Assembly (NCBI RefSeq): GCF_004803895.1
Contig: NZ_CP021978.1
Span: 5,518,001 to 5,582,000, forward strand
Direction: 5' to 3'
Length of the DNA: 64,000 nucleotides
Source: Streptomyces hawaiiensis
GTDB lineage: Bacteria; Actinomycetota; Actinomycetes; Streptomycetales; Streptomycetaceae
Shown here: piece after piece, positions 1-8,184 of the stretch
Layout: each line of letters opens with the position of its first letter
Numbering within the stretch: position 1 is the first letter of the stretch
Made by a program: the position numbers and the translations under genes
Notes under the pieces: generated by a model
Database searches by the model: none
What the model was told of the DNA's origin: nothing
What the model saw: the letters and a program-made list of their open reading frames with translations, nothing else

Positions 1-661
1 GTGATGCGAGCGGGGGCTCCTGCCCGCCCATGTCGAGCCGGAACGGCGGGTACTGGTCGGTCATGAGCGCGGCGTAGGCCGTCACCCGTGCCGTCCAGCG
101 GGCGAGGCCGATCAGGAAGTCGAAGAGGTGCCGCGGGTAGCGGGCGGTGAAGAGCAGGATGACCACGGCGACCAGGGAGAGATAGGGCATCAGCCCGCCG
201 CCCCGCCAGCCGTCCCCGCCGTCCCAGCCCCAGCCGCCACCGGCGATGATCGCGACGGCGATGTACTGGGGGATCGCCAGCAGCCACCACTTCACCAGCA
301 CCAGTCCGCGTGACAGCCGCTCGGGGTAAGTGACGTCGAAGCGGGCCGGGTAGTCGGGCACGTCGGCGAGGGTGAACGGCGGGTACCGGTCGGTGCCGAG
401 CGCGGTGTGCGCGTAGTAGCTGACCCGCCAGTTCCAGCGCAGCACGCCGACGTTGAAGTCGAAGAGGGGCCGCGGGTAGCGGGCGGTGAACAGGATGGCG
501 AAGAAGGCGATCACGGTCACGACGGCGAACGCGATCCACAGGAACACCAGCACGATGTAGTGCGGGATGGCGAGCAGCCACTTCACCAGCCACATCCACC
601 GGGACAGGCGAGGATCGACGGACGCCTCCAGACGCACGGGTGACGCGGCGACAGGAATCAT
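1..661 (-). CDS. DUF4389 membrane protein, C-terminus cut off by window edge
   Basis: The protein reads in from an ATG at 661 and runs off the window at base 1, giving 220 residues. It is an internal duplication. Each half has a hydrophobic segment (WLVKWLLAIPHYIVLVFLWI in the first, a KWWLLAIPQYI segment in the second), followed by a conserved block of the form TARYPRxLFDF, a Trp-Arg pair, and TDxYPPFxL. This is the DUF4389 pattern of actinobacterial integral membrane proteins, whose function is unknown. Between the halves is a Gly/Trp-rich loop (GGGWGWDGGDGWRGGG). A 7-bp inverted repeat (CGCCTGC/GCAGGCG, 678-697) lies just upstream of the start and could fold in the 5' leader. The missing part is probably only a short tail. 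Confidence 0.85.
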   Translation of the reverse strand, partial: MIPVAASPVRLEASVDPRLSRWMWLVKWLLAIPHYIVLVFLWIAFAVVTVIAFFAILFTARYPRPLFDFNVGVLRWNWRVSYYAHTALGTDRYPPFTLADVPDYPARFDVTYPERLSRGLVLVKWWLLAIPQYIAVAIIAGGGWGWDGGDGWRGGGLMPYLSLVAVVILLFTARYPRHLFDFLIGLARWTARVTAYAALMTDQYPPFRLDMGGQEPPLAS

Positions 662-703
662 GGGGCGGCCCTCCCTTCGCCTGCAGACTCGCAGGCGAGG
701 AGA

Positions 704-726
704 GGCCCCGCGACCTGAGCGGGGCC
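704..726 (-). terminator. GC hairpin downstream of the AI-2E exporter gene
   Basis: GGCCCCGC and GCGGGGCC form a perfect 8-bp stem around a 7-base loop. The hairpin lies between the end of the exporter gene (788) and the next minus-strand gene (661). There is no clear T tract, which is common for Streptomyces terminators. Confidence 0.5.
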
Positions 727-787
727 GTTCGCGCGTCGGGTCGCCCCTACGGGGCCACTACGGCCGCGCTACGGCCACTACGGGCCG

Positions 788-1948
788 CTATGACGGGACG
801 GTGGCTCCGGAGCCCGGTTCGTCGGTCCCCGGTTCGCCGGCTCCCTGTCCGCCGGCTCCTTGTCCGCCGGTCCCCGATTCGCCCGCCGGGTCGACGAGCT
901 GCTCGCGCACGTAGTTCCAGACCACGGCGATCAGCGCGGCGATCGGCACGGCGAGCAGGCTGCCCACGATGCCGGCCAGGCTGCCGCCCAGGGTCACCGC
1001 GAGCAGCACGACGGCCGCGTGCAGGCCGAGACCCCGGCTCTGGATCATGGGCTGGAAGACGTTGCCCTCCAGCTGCTGCACCACCACGATGATGACCAGC
1101 ACGATCAGCGCGTCCGTCAGGCCGTTGGAGACGAGCGCGATGAGCACCGCGACGAAGCCGGCGAACAGGGCTCCGATGATCGGCACGAACGCCGAGACGA
1201 AGGTCAGCACCGCCAGCGGGAGCACCAGCGGGACGCCCAGCACCCACAGGCCCAGGCCGATCAGGACGGCGTCGAGCAGGCCGACGGCCGCCTGGGACCG
1301 CACGAAGGCGCCCAGGGTGGCCCAGCCGCGTGCGAACACGGTCGGCACGTCCGTGGCGAGCCGGCCGGGCAGCTGACGGGACAGCCACGGCAGGAACCGC
1401 GGGCCGTCCTTGAGGAAGAAGAACATCAGGAAGAGCGCGAGAACGGCGGTGACGACGCCGTTCACCACGGTGCTCACCCCGGTGACGACAGCGCCCACCA
1501 TGCTGCCGACGCCCTCCTGGGCGCGGGAGACCGCGCTGTCGAACGCCTGGTTGATCTGCGCGTCCCCGATGTTCAACGGCGGCCCGGCGGCCCACTCGCG
1601 CAGCCGCTGGATCCCCTCCACGACACCGTCGGTCAGCTCTCCCGACTGGGACGCCACCGGCACGGCGATCAACGCCACCACGCCGACGGCCACCAGCAGG
1701 AACAGCACGGTCACGACCGACGCGGCCAGCGCGGGCGGCCACCCGCGCCGGCGCAGGAACCGGGCCATGGGCCAGGTCAGCGTGGTCAGCAGCAGCCCGA
1801 CCACGAGCGGCCACACCACGGACCACATCCGGCCCAGCAGCCACAGGGCCACGGCCGACATGGCGAACACCAGCAGCAACTCGGCGGAAACCCGCGCGGA
1901 TATCCGCAACGCGGCACGGGATCTGTCAGAACTCAGGGGCGCAGTCAC
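788..1948 (-). CDS. AI-2E family transporter (TqsA/PerM/YhhT type)
   Basis: A 386-residue polytopic membrane protein of the AI-2 exporter superfamily. About eight hydrophobic segments are visible: two early ones (near residues 21-60), one around 70-90, and a cluster between 200 and 350. The C-terminal half carries the family signature with the PIIGALFAGFVAVLIALVSN and GNVFQPMIQSR blocks. Family members include the E. coli AI-2 exporter TqsA and several Na+/H+ antiporters, so the substrate cannot be inferred. The Gly/Glu/Pro-rich tail (after about residue 360) looks disordered. The start is GTG at 1948. No Shine-Dalgarno is visible, but TAGGGT (1955-1960) sits 6 bases upstream, so the message may be leaderless. 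The gene appears monocistronic, with a hairpin after it. Confidence 0.88.
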   Translation of the reverse strand: MTAPLSSDRSRAALRISARVSAELLLVFAMSAVALWLLGRMWSVVWPLVVGLLLTTLTWPMARFLRRRGWPPALAASVVTVLFLLVAVGVVALIAVPVASQSGELTDGVVEGIQRLREWAAGPPLNIGDAQINQAFDSAVSRAQEGVGSMVGAVVTGVSTVVNGVVTAVLALFLMFFFLKDGPRFLPWLSRQLPGRLATDVPTVFARGWATLGAFVRSQAAVGLLDAVLIGLGLWVLGVPLVLPLAVLTFVSAFVPIIGALFAGFVAVLIALVSNGLTDALIVLVIIVVVQQLEGNVFQPMIQSRGLGLHAAVVLLAVTLGGSLAGIVGSLLAVPIAALIAVVWNYVREQLVDPAGESGTGGQGAGGQGAGEPGTDEPGSGATVPS

Positions 1949-2008
1949 GCAGGCACCCTATTGGCTGCCCGGACACGAGCAGCAGCCCCGTCCCTCAGAT
2001 CCCGGCGG

Positions 2009-2676
2009 TCACCCGCCGGCCTTGGCCACCCCGATCGGGCAGGACACCCCTGTGCCGCCGATACCGCAGTAGCCCGCCGGGTTCTTGTCCAGGTACTGCT
2101 GGTGGTAGCCCTCCGCCGGGTAGAAGGGGCGGCCCCGCGTCGGCACGATCTCCGTGGTGATGTCGCCGTAGCCGGAGGACGTGAGGACCTTCTGGTACTC
2201 CTGGCGGGAGGACTTGGCGGTGGCCTCCTGCTCGGGGGTGTGGGTGTAGATCGCCGAGCGGTACTGCGTGCCCACGTCGTTGCCCTGGCGGAAGCCCTGC
2301 GTGGGGTCGTGGGACTCCCAGAACGTCTTCAGGAGGCGCTCGTACGAGATCTGCTCCGGTCGAAGACCACGCGCACGACCTCGGTGTGGCCGGTCAGGCC
2401 CGAGCAGACCTCCTCGTACGTGGGGTTCTCGGTGTGGCCGCCCTGATAGCCGACGAGGGTCGTCCAGACACCGGCCGGGAGCTGCCAGAACGTGCGCTCG
2501 GCGCCCCAGAAGCAGCCCAGGCCGAAGTCGGCCCTCTCCAGGCCCTCGGGGTAGGGGCCGAGCAGCGGGTTGCCGAGGACGGTGTGGCGGTCGGGGACCG
2601 TGAACGCCGGCTCCGGGCGGCCGGACAGTGCCTGCTCGGGGGTGGGCAGCTGGGATGTACGGCGGTGCGGGAACAT
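2009..2676 (-). pseudogene. msrA: Peptide methionine sulfoxide reductase MsrA, split by a one-base frameshift
   Basis: The N-terminal part (ATG at 2676, RBS GGAG) reads from MFPHRRTS through the catalytic GCFWGAERTFW motif to GHTEVVRVVFD. It then leaves frame and stops at 2329. The rest of MsrA, beginning PEQISYERLLKTFW and ending in GYCGIGGTGVSCPIG with the recycling Cys residues, continues in another frame to the stop at 2009. Joined, the two parts give about 222 residues, the normal length. The break lies at about 2356-2360, where one C is missing from what should be GAC-CCG-GAG (Asp-Pro-Glu). MsrA reduces methionine-S-sulfoxide in proteins using thioredoxin. Everything else is intact, so either the mutation is very recent or the consensus base is wrong. 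Confidence 0.85.
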
Positions 2677-2757
2677 GCGGTCTCCAATCGGGGCGACGCC
2701 CTCTGCAACGAGCCCCGACCTCCCGGAATTCCGGCGGGGATCCGGCCCCGGCGGGGC

Positions 2758-3879
2758 TCAGTGCGGCAGGCTCGCCGGGCTGCCGCCGTTCGCCTCGTAG
2801 CCGGCCACCGCCAGCGCCCGGTACACCGCGAACTCCGCCGCCGGGTCGCCGGACAGGGTCCAGGGCAGGGCGCCCACGTGACCGTCGATGTGGATCAGCT
2901 GGTTCATGGCCTCCGACCAGCGCTCGCTGCGGACCAGGAAGAACATCAGCAGGTGCCGCACATGCGCCAGCATCGGGTCGTCGGGGCGGGCCGAGTGCAC
3001 CGCGTGCAGCGCGCCGTGGACCGCCTTCGTGACGACCTCGCTCTGCCAGAAGCTGCCGACGAGGGTCACCTCTGGGAGGTGCTCGAACACCGCGAAGAGG
3101 GGCATCGCCGAGAGGAGGGAGCCCCGGGGTGCCCGGGCCGCCGCGGCCTCGGCGAACGCGTACGCCTCCGCCCGGGAGCCGTGCCACTTCTCGCACCAGT
3201 AGTGCAGCGCGGCCAGGTGCGCCCCCATGTGGGCCGGGGCGCGGTCCAGGATCTTCAGCCAGACCTGCTCGAAGTCCTTCTGGGAGTAGCCGAGACCACG
3301 GGCCACCGACAGTTCGACGATGTACGGGATCGGGTCACCGGGGGCCAGCAGCGCCGCGTCACCGCACGCCGTCTTCGCCTCCTCCATGATGATCCGGAAC
3401 TCGTCGGTCCCGGGCGTCGCCGTCCGCCACGCCTGCTGCACCAGGAACTCGGCGTGCACCGCCGCACCGCCCGCGTCCTTGGGCGCCTCGGCCCGCCACA
3501 CGCGCAGCCACTGCCCGCCCGGCGCCTCGCTCACCCCGCCGGGCCGCTGCGACAGCTCCAGCGAGGCAGCGCCCGCGAAGGCCTGCACACGCTGCCAGCG
3601 CCGCTCGCCCTCCGCCTCCGTGCCCGCCAGGAGCTGCTGTGCGGCGCGGTGGTCCCGCGTGCGCTGCACCACGTCCAGGACGTCCAGCAGGTCCTGGTCG
3701 GGGCCGGGCATGCGGATGTCGAGCTCCTCCTCGAGGACGAAGCCGTAGTTCGCCGGGTCCGCGGCGTCCGGGTGGTCGGGCGAGACCAGCCCTATCGCAC
3801 CGCCGCGCCTGCGCCGCAGGAAGGGGAGCAGCACGAAGCCCAGCATGACCAGCGCGATCAGGACCCAGAGAATCTCCAT
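2758..3879 (-). CDS. Membrane-anchored helical (TPR-like) hypothetical protein
   Basis: A 373-residue protein. An N-terminal membrane helix (residues 1-20, MEILWVLIALVMLGFVLLPF) is followed by the stop-transfer cluster RRRR. The remainder is an Ala-rich helical cytoplasmic domain with repeated Trp and Leu spacing, reminiscent of TPR or SEL-like repeats; no catalytic motif is visible. The frame could be extended upstream to 4014, but that extension would run back through the promoter of the divergent metB gene. The ATG at 3879 starts directly at the anchor, so I chose it. Conserved actinobacterial hypothetical protein; function not recognised. Confidence 0.75.
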   Translation of the reverse strand: MEILWVLIALVMLGFVLLPFLRRRRGGAIGLVSPDHPDAADPANYGFVLEEELDIRMPGPDQDLLDVLDVVQRTRDHRAAQQLLAGTEAEGERRWQRVQAFAGAASLELSQRPGGVSEAPGGQWLRVWRAEAPKDAGGAAVHAEFLVQQAWRTATPGTDEFRIIMEEAKTACGDAALLAPGDPIPYIVELSVARGLGYSQKDFEQVWLKILDRAPAHMGAHLAALHYWCEKWHGSRAEAYAFAEAAAARAPRGSLLSAMPLFAVFEHLPEVTLVGSFWQSEVVTKAVHGALHAVHSARPDDPMLAHVRHLLMFFLVRSERWSEAMNQLIHIDGHVGALPWTLSGDPAAEFAVYRALAVAGYEANGGSPASLPH

Positions 3880-3997
3880 GCAACAAGCGAACCAGACGGC
3901 GCCGACAATTGGCCAACCTGCTCCCGGAACCTGTGGAAAACTCCCTCTCGCCCCGTCCCCCGGCACTCTTCGCGTCGGCGCACTACCCTCGGTGCTC

Positions 3998-5152
3998 ATG
4001 AGCGACAGGCACATCAGTCAGCACTTCGAGACGCTCGCGATCCACGCGGGCAACACCGCCGACCCCTTGACGGGTGCGGTCGTCCCGCCGATCTACCAGG
4101 TCTCGACCTACAAGCAGGACGGCGTCGGCGGCCTGCGCGGCGGCTACGAGTACAGCCGCAGCGCCAATCCCACCAGGACCGCGCTGGAGGAGAACCTCGC
4201 CGCCCTGGAGGGCGGCCGCCGCGGTCTCGCGTTCGCGTCCGGGCTGGCGGCCGAGGACTGCCTGCTGCGTACGCTGCTCAGCCCCGGTGACCACGTGGTC
4301 ATCCCGAACGACGCGTACGGCGGCACGTTCCGCCTGTTCGCCAAGGTCGTCGCCCGCTGGGGCGTGGAGTGGTCGGTCGCCGACACCAGCGACCCGGCGG
4401 CCGTACGGGCCGCCCTCACCCCGAAGACCAAGGTCGTCTGGGTGGAGACCCCCTCCAACCCGCTCCTGGGCATCACCGACATCGCCGCCGTCGCCCAGGT
4501 CGCCCGGGACGCGGGCGCCCGCCTCGTCGTCGACAACACCTTCGCCACGCCCTACCTCCAGCAGCCGCTGGCGCTGGGCGCGGACATCGTCGTGCACTCC
4601 CTGACCAAGTACATGGGCGGCCACTCCGACGTCGTCGGCGGCGCCCTGATCACCGGCGACGCCGGCCTGGGCGAGGAACTGGCCTTCCACCAGAACGCGA
4701 TGGGCGCGGTGGCCGGGCCCTTCGACTCCTGGCTGGTGCTGCGCGGCACCAAGACCCTCTCCGTGCGCATGGACCGGCACAGCGAGAACGCGGCCAAGGT
4801 CGCCGACATGCTCACCCGGCACGCGCGCGTGAGCAGCGTGCTGTACCCGGGCCTGCCGGAGCACCCCGGTCACGAGGTCGCCGCCAAGCAGATGAAGTCG
4901 TTCGGCGGCATGGTCTCCTTCCGCGTCGAGGGCGGCGAGGAGGCGGCCGTCGAGGTCTGCAACCGCGCCAGGATCTTCACGCTCGGCGAGTCCCTGGGCG
5001 GCGTCGAGTCACTGATCGAGCACCCCGGCCGCATGACGCACGCCTCCGTGGCCGGCTCGGCCCTGGAGGTCCCCGGCGACCTGGTGCGTCTGTCCGTGGG
5101 CATCGAGAACGCCGAGGACCTGCTGGAGGACCTTCAGCAGGCGCTCGGCTAG
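3998..5152 (+). CDS. metB: Cystathionine gamma-synthase, PLP-dependent
   Basis: A 384-residue Cys/Met-metabolism PLP enzyme. It joins an activated homoserine ester and cysteine to give cystathionine in methionine synthesis. Visible motifs are the substrate-loop YEYSRSANPTR (about 50-60), the cofactor-binding ASGLAAEDC (about 80), DNTFATP (179-185) and the Schiff-base Lys204 in SLTKYMGGHSD. Cystathionine gamma-lyase has the same fold and motifs, so the gamma-synthase call is by overall likeness. The ATG at 3998 has no Shine-Dalgarno. TACCCT (3984-3989) ends 8 bases upstream, so the message is probably leaderless. A short CCCC/GGGG stem (5159-5170) lies between this gene and its convergent neighbour. 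Confidence 0.9.
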   Translation: MSDRHISQHFETLAIHAGNTADPLTGAVVPPIYQVSTYKQDGVGGLRGGYEYSRSANPTRTALEENLAALEGGRRGLAFASGLAAEDCLLRTLLSPGDHVVIPNDAYGGTFRLFAKVVARWGVEWSVADTSDPAAVRAALTPKTKVVWVETPSNPLLGITDIAAVAQVARDAGARLVVDNTFATPYLQQPLALGADIVVHSLTKYMGGHSDVVGGALITGDAGLGEELAFHQNAMGAVAGPFDSWLVLRGTKTLSVRMDRHSENAAKVADMLTRHARVSSVLYPGLPEHPGHEVAAKQMKSFGGMVSFRVEGGEEAAVEVCNRARIFTLGESLGGVESLIEHPGRMTHASVAGSALEVPGDLVRLSVGIENAEDLLEDLQQALG

Positions 5153-5170
5153 AGCGGCCCCCTCGCGGGG

Positions 5171-5419
5171 TCACCAGCCGGTGAGGGGTGGAGTCGTGTC
5201 GGACGGCGGCTCCACCCACGGGCGGGCCGTCAGCGCCCACACCATGAACGCCACGGCAGCCGCGAAGAGCAGCAGCCACATCAGGCGGCGGGCGAGTGTC
5301 CTGCGCCGCAGCATGCGGCCGCCGCGGCGCACCGCCTCCGTGTGGATCTCGGGCGGCACGGGCCGTGGCGCCTGTTCCAGGAGCCGCCGTACGGCCGCCT
5401 CGCGGTCGTTGCCGCTCAT
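5171..5419 (-). CDS. Small single-pass membrane protein downstream of a sigma factor
   Basis: 82 residues. The N-terminal half is charged and helical (GNDREAAVRRLLEQAPRPVP). It is followed by a basic patch and one transmembrane helix (about 47-65, MWLLLFAAAVAFMVWAL), with a short Pro-rich outer tail. The gene starts 25 bases after the sigma factor stop on the same strand, so the two are probably co-transcribed. That position suggests an accessory or anti-sigma-like partner, but no zinc-binding HxxxCxxC motif is present, so this is only a contextual inference. Confidence 0.7.
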   Translation of the reverse strand: MSGNDREAAVRRLLEQAPRPVPPEIHTEAVRRGGRMLRRRTLARRLMWLLLFAAAVAFMVWALTARPWVEPPSDTTPPLTGW

Positions 5420-5444
5420 GTCGCTCTCCGGTCGCCGGCCGGGT

Positions 5445-5948
5445 TCATGACGGCACCGCCTTCGTGGCCGTGACCGCGGGCGCAGGGCCCCGCGGCCGGT
5501 GCAGGAGGGTCGACGTCGCCCGGTGGAGAATCGCCCGTACGCGCTCCGGGGACAGCCCGAGCAGGGCCGCCGTCTGTTCCTCGGCGACGCCCTCGTGGAG
5601 CCTGAGCACCAGGATCAGCCGTTCCTGGGGGGTCAGCGGGGCCATGGGGCCGGCGGGGTGCGGCCGGGAGCGGCCGAGTCCGCCGTAGTGGTGCCACGCG
5701 CCGCGCGCGAAGCGGGTGGCCAGGTGCGAACGGGTGCGGTCGTACGGGTCGTCGGCGCGCAGCCGGTCCCAGTTGGCGTACGTGTGTGCCAGTGACAGCG
5801 TCAGCAGGCGCCGCGCGCGGGGGTTGTCGTCGGGGGATTCGGCGGTGAGCAGTGTGGCGGCGTGCAGCAGCCGCCCGGCCGCGCCCGCGACGAACGCCTC
5901 GAACTCCCGGGCGCGACGGGCTGCCCGGGACGCCTGCCGCTCCAGCAC
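5445..5948 (-). CDS. ECF-like RNA polymerase sigma factor
   Basis: 167 residues. The C-terminal region has a clear sigma-70 region 4: LTPQERLILVLRLHEGVAEE followed by the helix-turn-helix QTAALLGLSPERVRAILHRA. The N-terminal half is helical (FEAFVAGAAGRLLHAATLLT) and fits a region 2 fold, as in the SigE-like actinobacterial ECF group. The start is GTG at 5948 with a strong GGGAGG upstream. A candidate promoter lies about 90 bases upstream (6017-6046). The next gene, 25 bases downstream, is a small membrane protein that could modulate the factor. Its regulon cannot be read from the sequence. Confidence 0.85.
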   Translation of the reverse strand: MLERQASRAARRAREFEAFVAGAAGRLLHAATLLTAESPDDNPRARRLLTLSLAHTYANWDRLRADDPYDRTRSHLATRFARGAWHHYGGLGRSRPHPAGPMAPLTPQERLILVLRLHEGVAEEQTAALLGLSPERVRAILHRATSTLLHRPRGPAPAVTATKAVPS

Positions 5949-6016
5949 CGCGCCTCCCGCCTGACGGCGACCCTGAGGATGCGGGCACCCGGCCGTGCGC
6001 GACGGGGCCCGGTCTC

Positions 6017-6046
6017 ATATCAGGCCAGGGACAGCCCCGGGGTCAA
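6017..6046 (-). promoter_or_regulatory. Candidate promoter of the sigma factor gene
   Basis: On the minus strand, TTGACC (6046-6041), an 18-base spacer and TGATAT (6022-6017) resemble a -35/-10 pair. It would give a leader of about 60 bases before the GTG at 5948. Motif-only evidence. Confidence 0.4.
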
Positions 6047-6084
6047 GAGCCGCGCACGGCTCGGACGGCGCCACGCACGCGTGG
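6047..6084 (-). terminator. Paired hairpins after the MarR gene
   Basis: Two adjacent perfect stems, CCACGC/GCGTGG (6071-6084, 2-base loop) and GAGCCG/CGGCTC (6047-6062, 4-base loop), lie downstream of the MarR stop. They probably terminate that message before the sigma factor promoter. Confidence 0.45.
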
Positions 6085-6133
6085 GGCCCCGCTCGTCGTG
6101 CCGTAGCAGCGCGGATCCCGCGCCGTGAGGCGT

Positions 6134-6658
6134 TCAGGCCGTCGACTGCGCTTCCGGTCCCGGCACGCCCTGCGCCGCCATCCGGGAGGACAGCGCGGTG
6201 TTGAAGCGCGTGAGGAGGTCACAGAACGCCTCGCGCTCATCCGGCTCCCAGTCGTGGGTCAGCTCGGCCATCAACTGCCGCCGGGAGGAGCGCACTTCCT
6301 CCAGGCGGGCCTGCCCGCGCGGGGACAGCTGCAGCACCACCGCGCGCCCGTCCTCGGGGTGCGAGGTGCGCTTGACCAGGCCGGTGTCGACGAGCGGAGC
6401 CACCTGCCGGGTGACCGTCGACGAGTCGATCCCCATGCTCGCGGCGAGCGCCTTGACGCCCATCGGGCCTTCTTTGTCGAGGCGGTTGAGCAGCAGATAC
6501 GCGGCGCGGTCCATGGAGTTGCGCACCTGCCCGACTCCGCCGAGCCGGGTCTGTTCGGCACGGCGGGCGAACAGCGCCACCTCGTGCTGCAGCGTGTCGA
6601 GAAGACCGGTGTCACCGACGGTCGTCATGTCCATCGACATTTCAGGTGTTGTGGGCAT
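6134..6658 (-). CDS. MarR family transcriptional regulator
   Basis: 174 residues with a MarR winged-helix domain. VKALAASMGIDSSTVTRQVA is the recognition-helix region, and LVKRTSHPEDGRAVVLQLSP is the beta-wing with its characteristic D-x-R. The flanking helices form the dimer interface. The gene is divergent from the threonine dehydratase gene across 145 bases, so that promoter region is the natural place to look for its operator; only a weak AACG-GT-CGTT dyad is visible there. No strong RBS precedes the ATG at 6658; starts at the internal Met codons 7 or 9 codons later are possible. No Cys suggests a redox sensor. Confidence 0.85.
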   Translation of the reverse strand: MPTTPEMSMDMTTVGDTGLLDTLQHEVALFARRAEQTRLGGVGQVRNSMDRAAYLLLNRLDKEGPMGVKALAASMGIDSSTVTRQVAPLVDTGLVKRTSHPEDGRAVVLQLSPRGQARLEEVRSSRRQLMAELTHDWEPDEREAFCDLLTRFNTALSSRMAAQGVPGPEAQSTA

Positions 6659-6803
6659 GGCCGGGGGCTCACTTCGTGGAGGGCTGGCAGATTGGGGGAC
6701 AGGGTACGCGGCCCGAAGGCAGGCCGTACCGGCGCTGCGCAAAGCGGGTCTCGGAGGTTGGTCACAACGGTCGTTCCCGCCTGTGGACTGCGATGCTGGA
6801 GTC

Positions 6804-8033
6804 ATGAGCTACAGCACGGCTGACTCCTTTCGGCCCGTCACCCTCGACGACGTGCGCGGCGCGCAGAAGATGCTCTCGGGTGTGGCGAGGGTGACCGCGA
6901 TGGAGGGCAGCAGGCACCTGTCCCAGATGGTCGGTGCACCGGTGCATCTCAAGTGCGAGAACCTCCAGCGGACGGGGTCGTTCAAGCTGCGCGGCGCCTA
7001 CGTCCGGATCGCCGGTCTGCTGCCGGAGGAGCGCGCCGCCGGTGTCGTCGCCGCGAGCGCCGGCAACCACGCGCAGGGCGTGGCCCTGGCGTCCTCCCTG
7101 CTCGGTGTGCGCTCCACGGTGTTCATGCCGAACGGCGCCCCGCTGCCCAAGGTCAGCGCCACCCGGGACTACGGGGCGGAGGTGCGGCTGCACGGCCAGG
7201 TGGTCGACGAGACGCTGGCCGCCGCGCAGGAGTACGCGGCCGGGACGGGCGCGGTGTTCATCCACCCCTTCGACCATCCCGACGTCATCGCGGGCCAGGG
7301 CACGGTCGGCCTGGAGATCCTGGAGCAGTGCCCCGAGGTACGCACGATCCTGGTCGGGATCGGCGGGGGCGGGCTGGCCGCCGGGATCGCGGTGGCGGTG
7401 AAGTCGGTGCGGCCGGACGTGCGGATCGTGGGCGTCCAGGCGGCGGGCGCGGCGGCCTACCCGCCCTCGCTGGCGGCGGGCCGGCCGGTGACGGTCGGCA
7501 ACCCGGCGACGATGGCCGACGGCATCAAGGTCGGGCGGCCCGGCGACGTGCCGTTCGGGATCATCGGTGAGCTGGTGGACGAGGTGCGCACGGTCAGCGA
7601 GGACGAGCTGTCCGCCGCGCTGCTGCTGTGTCTGGAGCGGGCCAAGCTGGTCGTGGAACCGGCCGGGGCGAGCCCGGTCGCGGCGCTGCTGAGCGAGCCC
7701 GGCGCCTTCGAGGGCCCGGTCGTCGCGGTGCTGTCCGGCGGCAACGTCGACCCGGTGCTGATGGAGCGGGTGCTGCGGCACGGCATGGCCGCGCAGGGCC
7801 GCTACCTGGCGGTCCGGCTGCGGCTGACGGACCGGCCCGGTGCTCTCGCCACTCTTCTCGGCGTGTTGTCAGTGGTCGACGCTAACGTCCTGGATGTGAG
7901 CCATGTGCGAACCGACCCACGGCTCGGGCTCACGGAGGCGGAGGTCGAACTGCACCTGGAGACGAAGGGCCCGGCGCACTGCGCCGAGGTGGGTCAGGCG
8001 CTGCGCGAGGCGGGCTATACGGTCATCGGCTGA
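6804..8033 (+). CDS. ilvA: Threonine ammonia-lyase (threonine dehydratase)
   Basis: 409 residues. It deaminates threonine to 2-oxobutyrate and ammonia using PLP. The cofactor lysine is Lys61 in TGSFKLRGAY; ASAGNHAQG (about 89-97) and the Gly-rich phosphate loop GIGGGGLAAG are intact. The last 80 residues (from about 330, YLAVRLRLTDRPGALATLLG) form a single ACT-like regulatory domain. This single-domain layout and length fit the short actinobacterial type that often behaves catabolically; biosynthetic IlvA usually has a longer regulatory part. The RBS GGAG is just upstream. A MarR regulator is divergent. The symbol ilvA is used loosely, and tdcB would fit as well. Confidence 0.9.
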   Translation: MSYSTADSFRPVTLDDVRGAQKMLSGVARVTAMEGSRHLSQMVGAPVHLKCENLQRTGSFKLRGAYVRIAGLLPEERAAGVVAASAGNHAQGVALASSLLGVRSTVFMPNGAPLPKVSATRDYGAEVRLHGQVVDETLAAAQEYAAGTGAVFIHPFDHPDVIAGQGTVGLEILEQCPEVRTILVGIGGGGLAAGIAVAVKSVRPDVRIVGVQAAGAAAYPPSLAAGRPVTVGNPATMADGIKVGRPGDVPFGIIGELVDEVRTVSEDELSAALLLCLERAKLVVEPAGASPVAALLSEPGAFEGPVVAVLSGGNVDPVLMERVLRHGMAAQGRYLAVRLRLTDRPGALATLLGVLSVVDANVLDVSHVRTDPRLGLTEAEVELHLETKGPAHCAEVGQALREAGYTVIG

Positions 8034-8094
8034 CCAGGCGCCCGAGCCGGCCGAAGATCATTTCGTCTCACGGAGTGCACCGTGGAAAAACTCA

Positions 8095-8123
8095 TTGTGA
8101 GACGCGATACATCGCGTTATGGT
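8095..8123 (+). promoter_or_regulatory. Promoter with a perfect palindrome filling its spacer (ABC exporter operon)
   Basis: TTGTGA (8095-8100), exactly 17 bases, then TATGGT (8118-8123, fits TANNNT). The spacer holds a 16-bp palindrome, ACGCGAT-AC-ATCGCGT (8102-8117). A protein on this site would block polymerase directly, as TetR- or PadR-type repressors of drug exporters do. No such regulator gene is adjacent. The expected start point leaves a leader of about 55 bases before the ATG at 8185. Confidence 0.65.
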
Positions 8124-8184
8124 GTGTCGGTGAGAACCTGCCGGACGCGTCTGTCCGGTCATCCCCGAAGACGTGGAGACTCAT

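Noticed and set aside
747..1844. Long open frame overlapping the AI-2E exporter in another frame, Arg/Gly/Ala-rich
   Set aside because: Composition is that of a high-GC shadow frame. The exporter frame shows clear family motifs and membrane helices. Dozens of similar long shadows occur across the window and were left out.
3845..3997. N-terminal extension of cystathionine gamma-synthase
   Set aside because: The extra residues do not match the family, and they overlap the divergent gene's start. A -10 element is placed right before the ATG at 3998.
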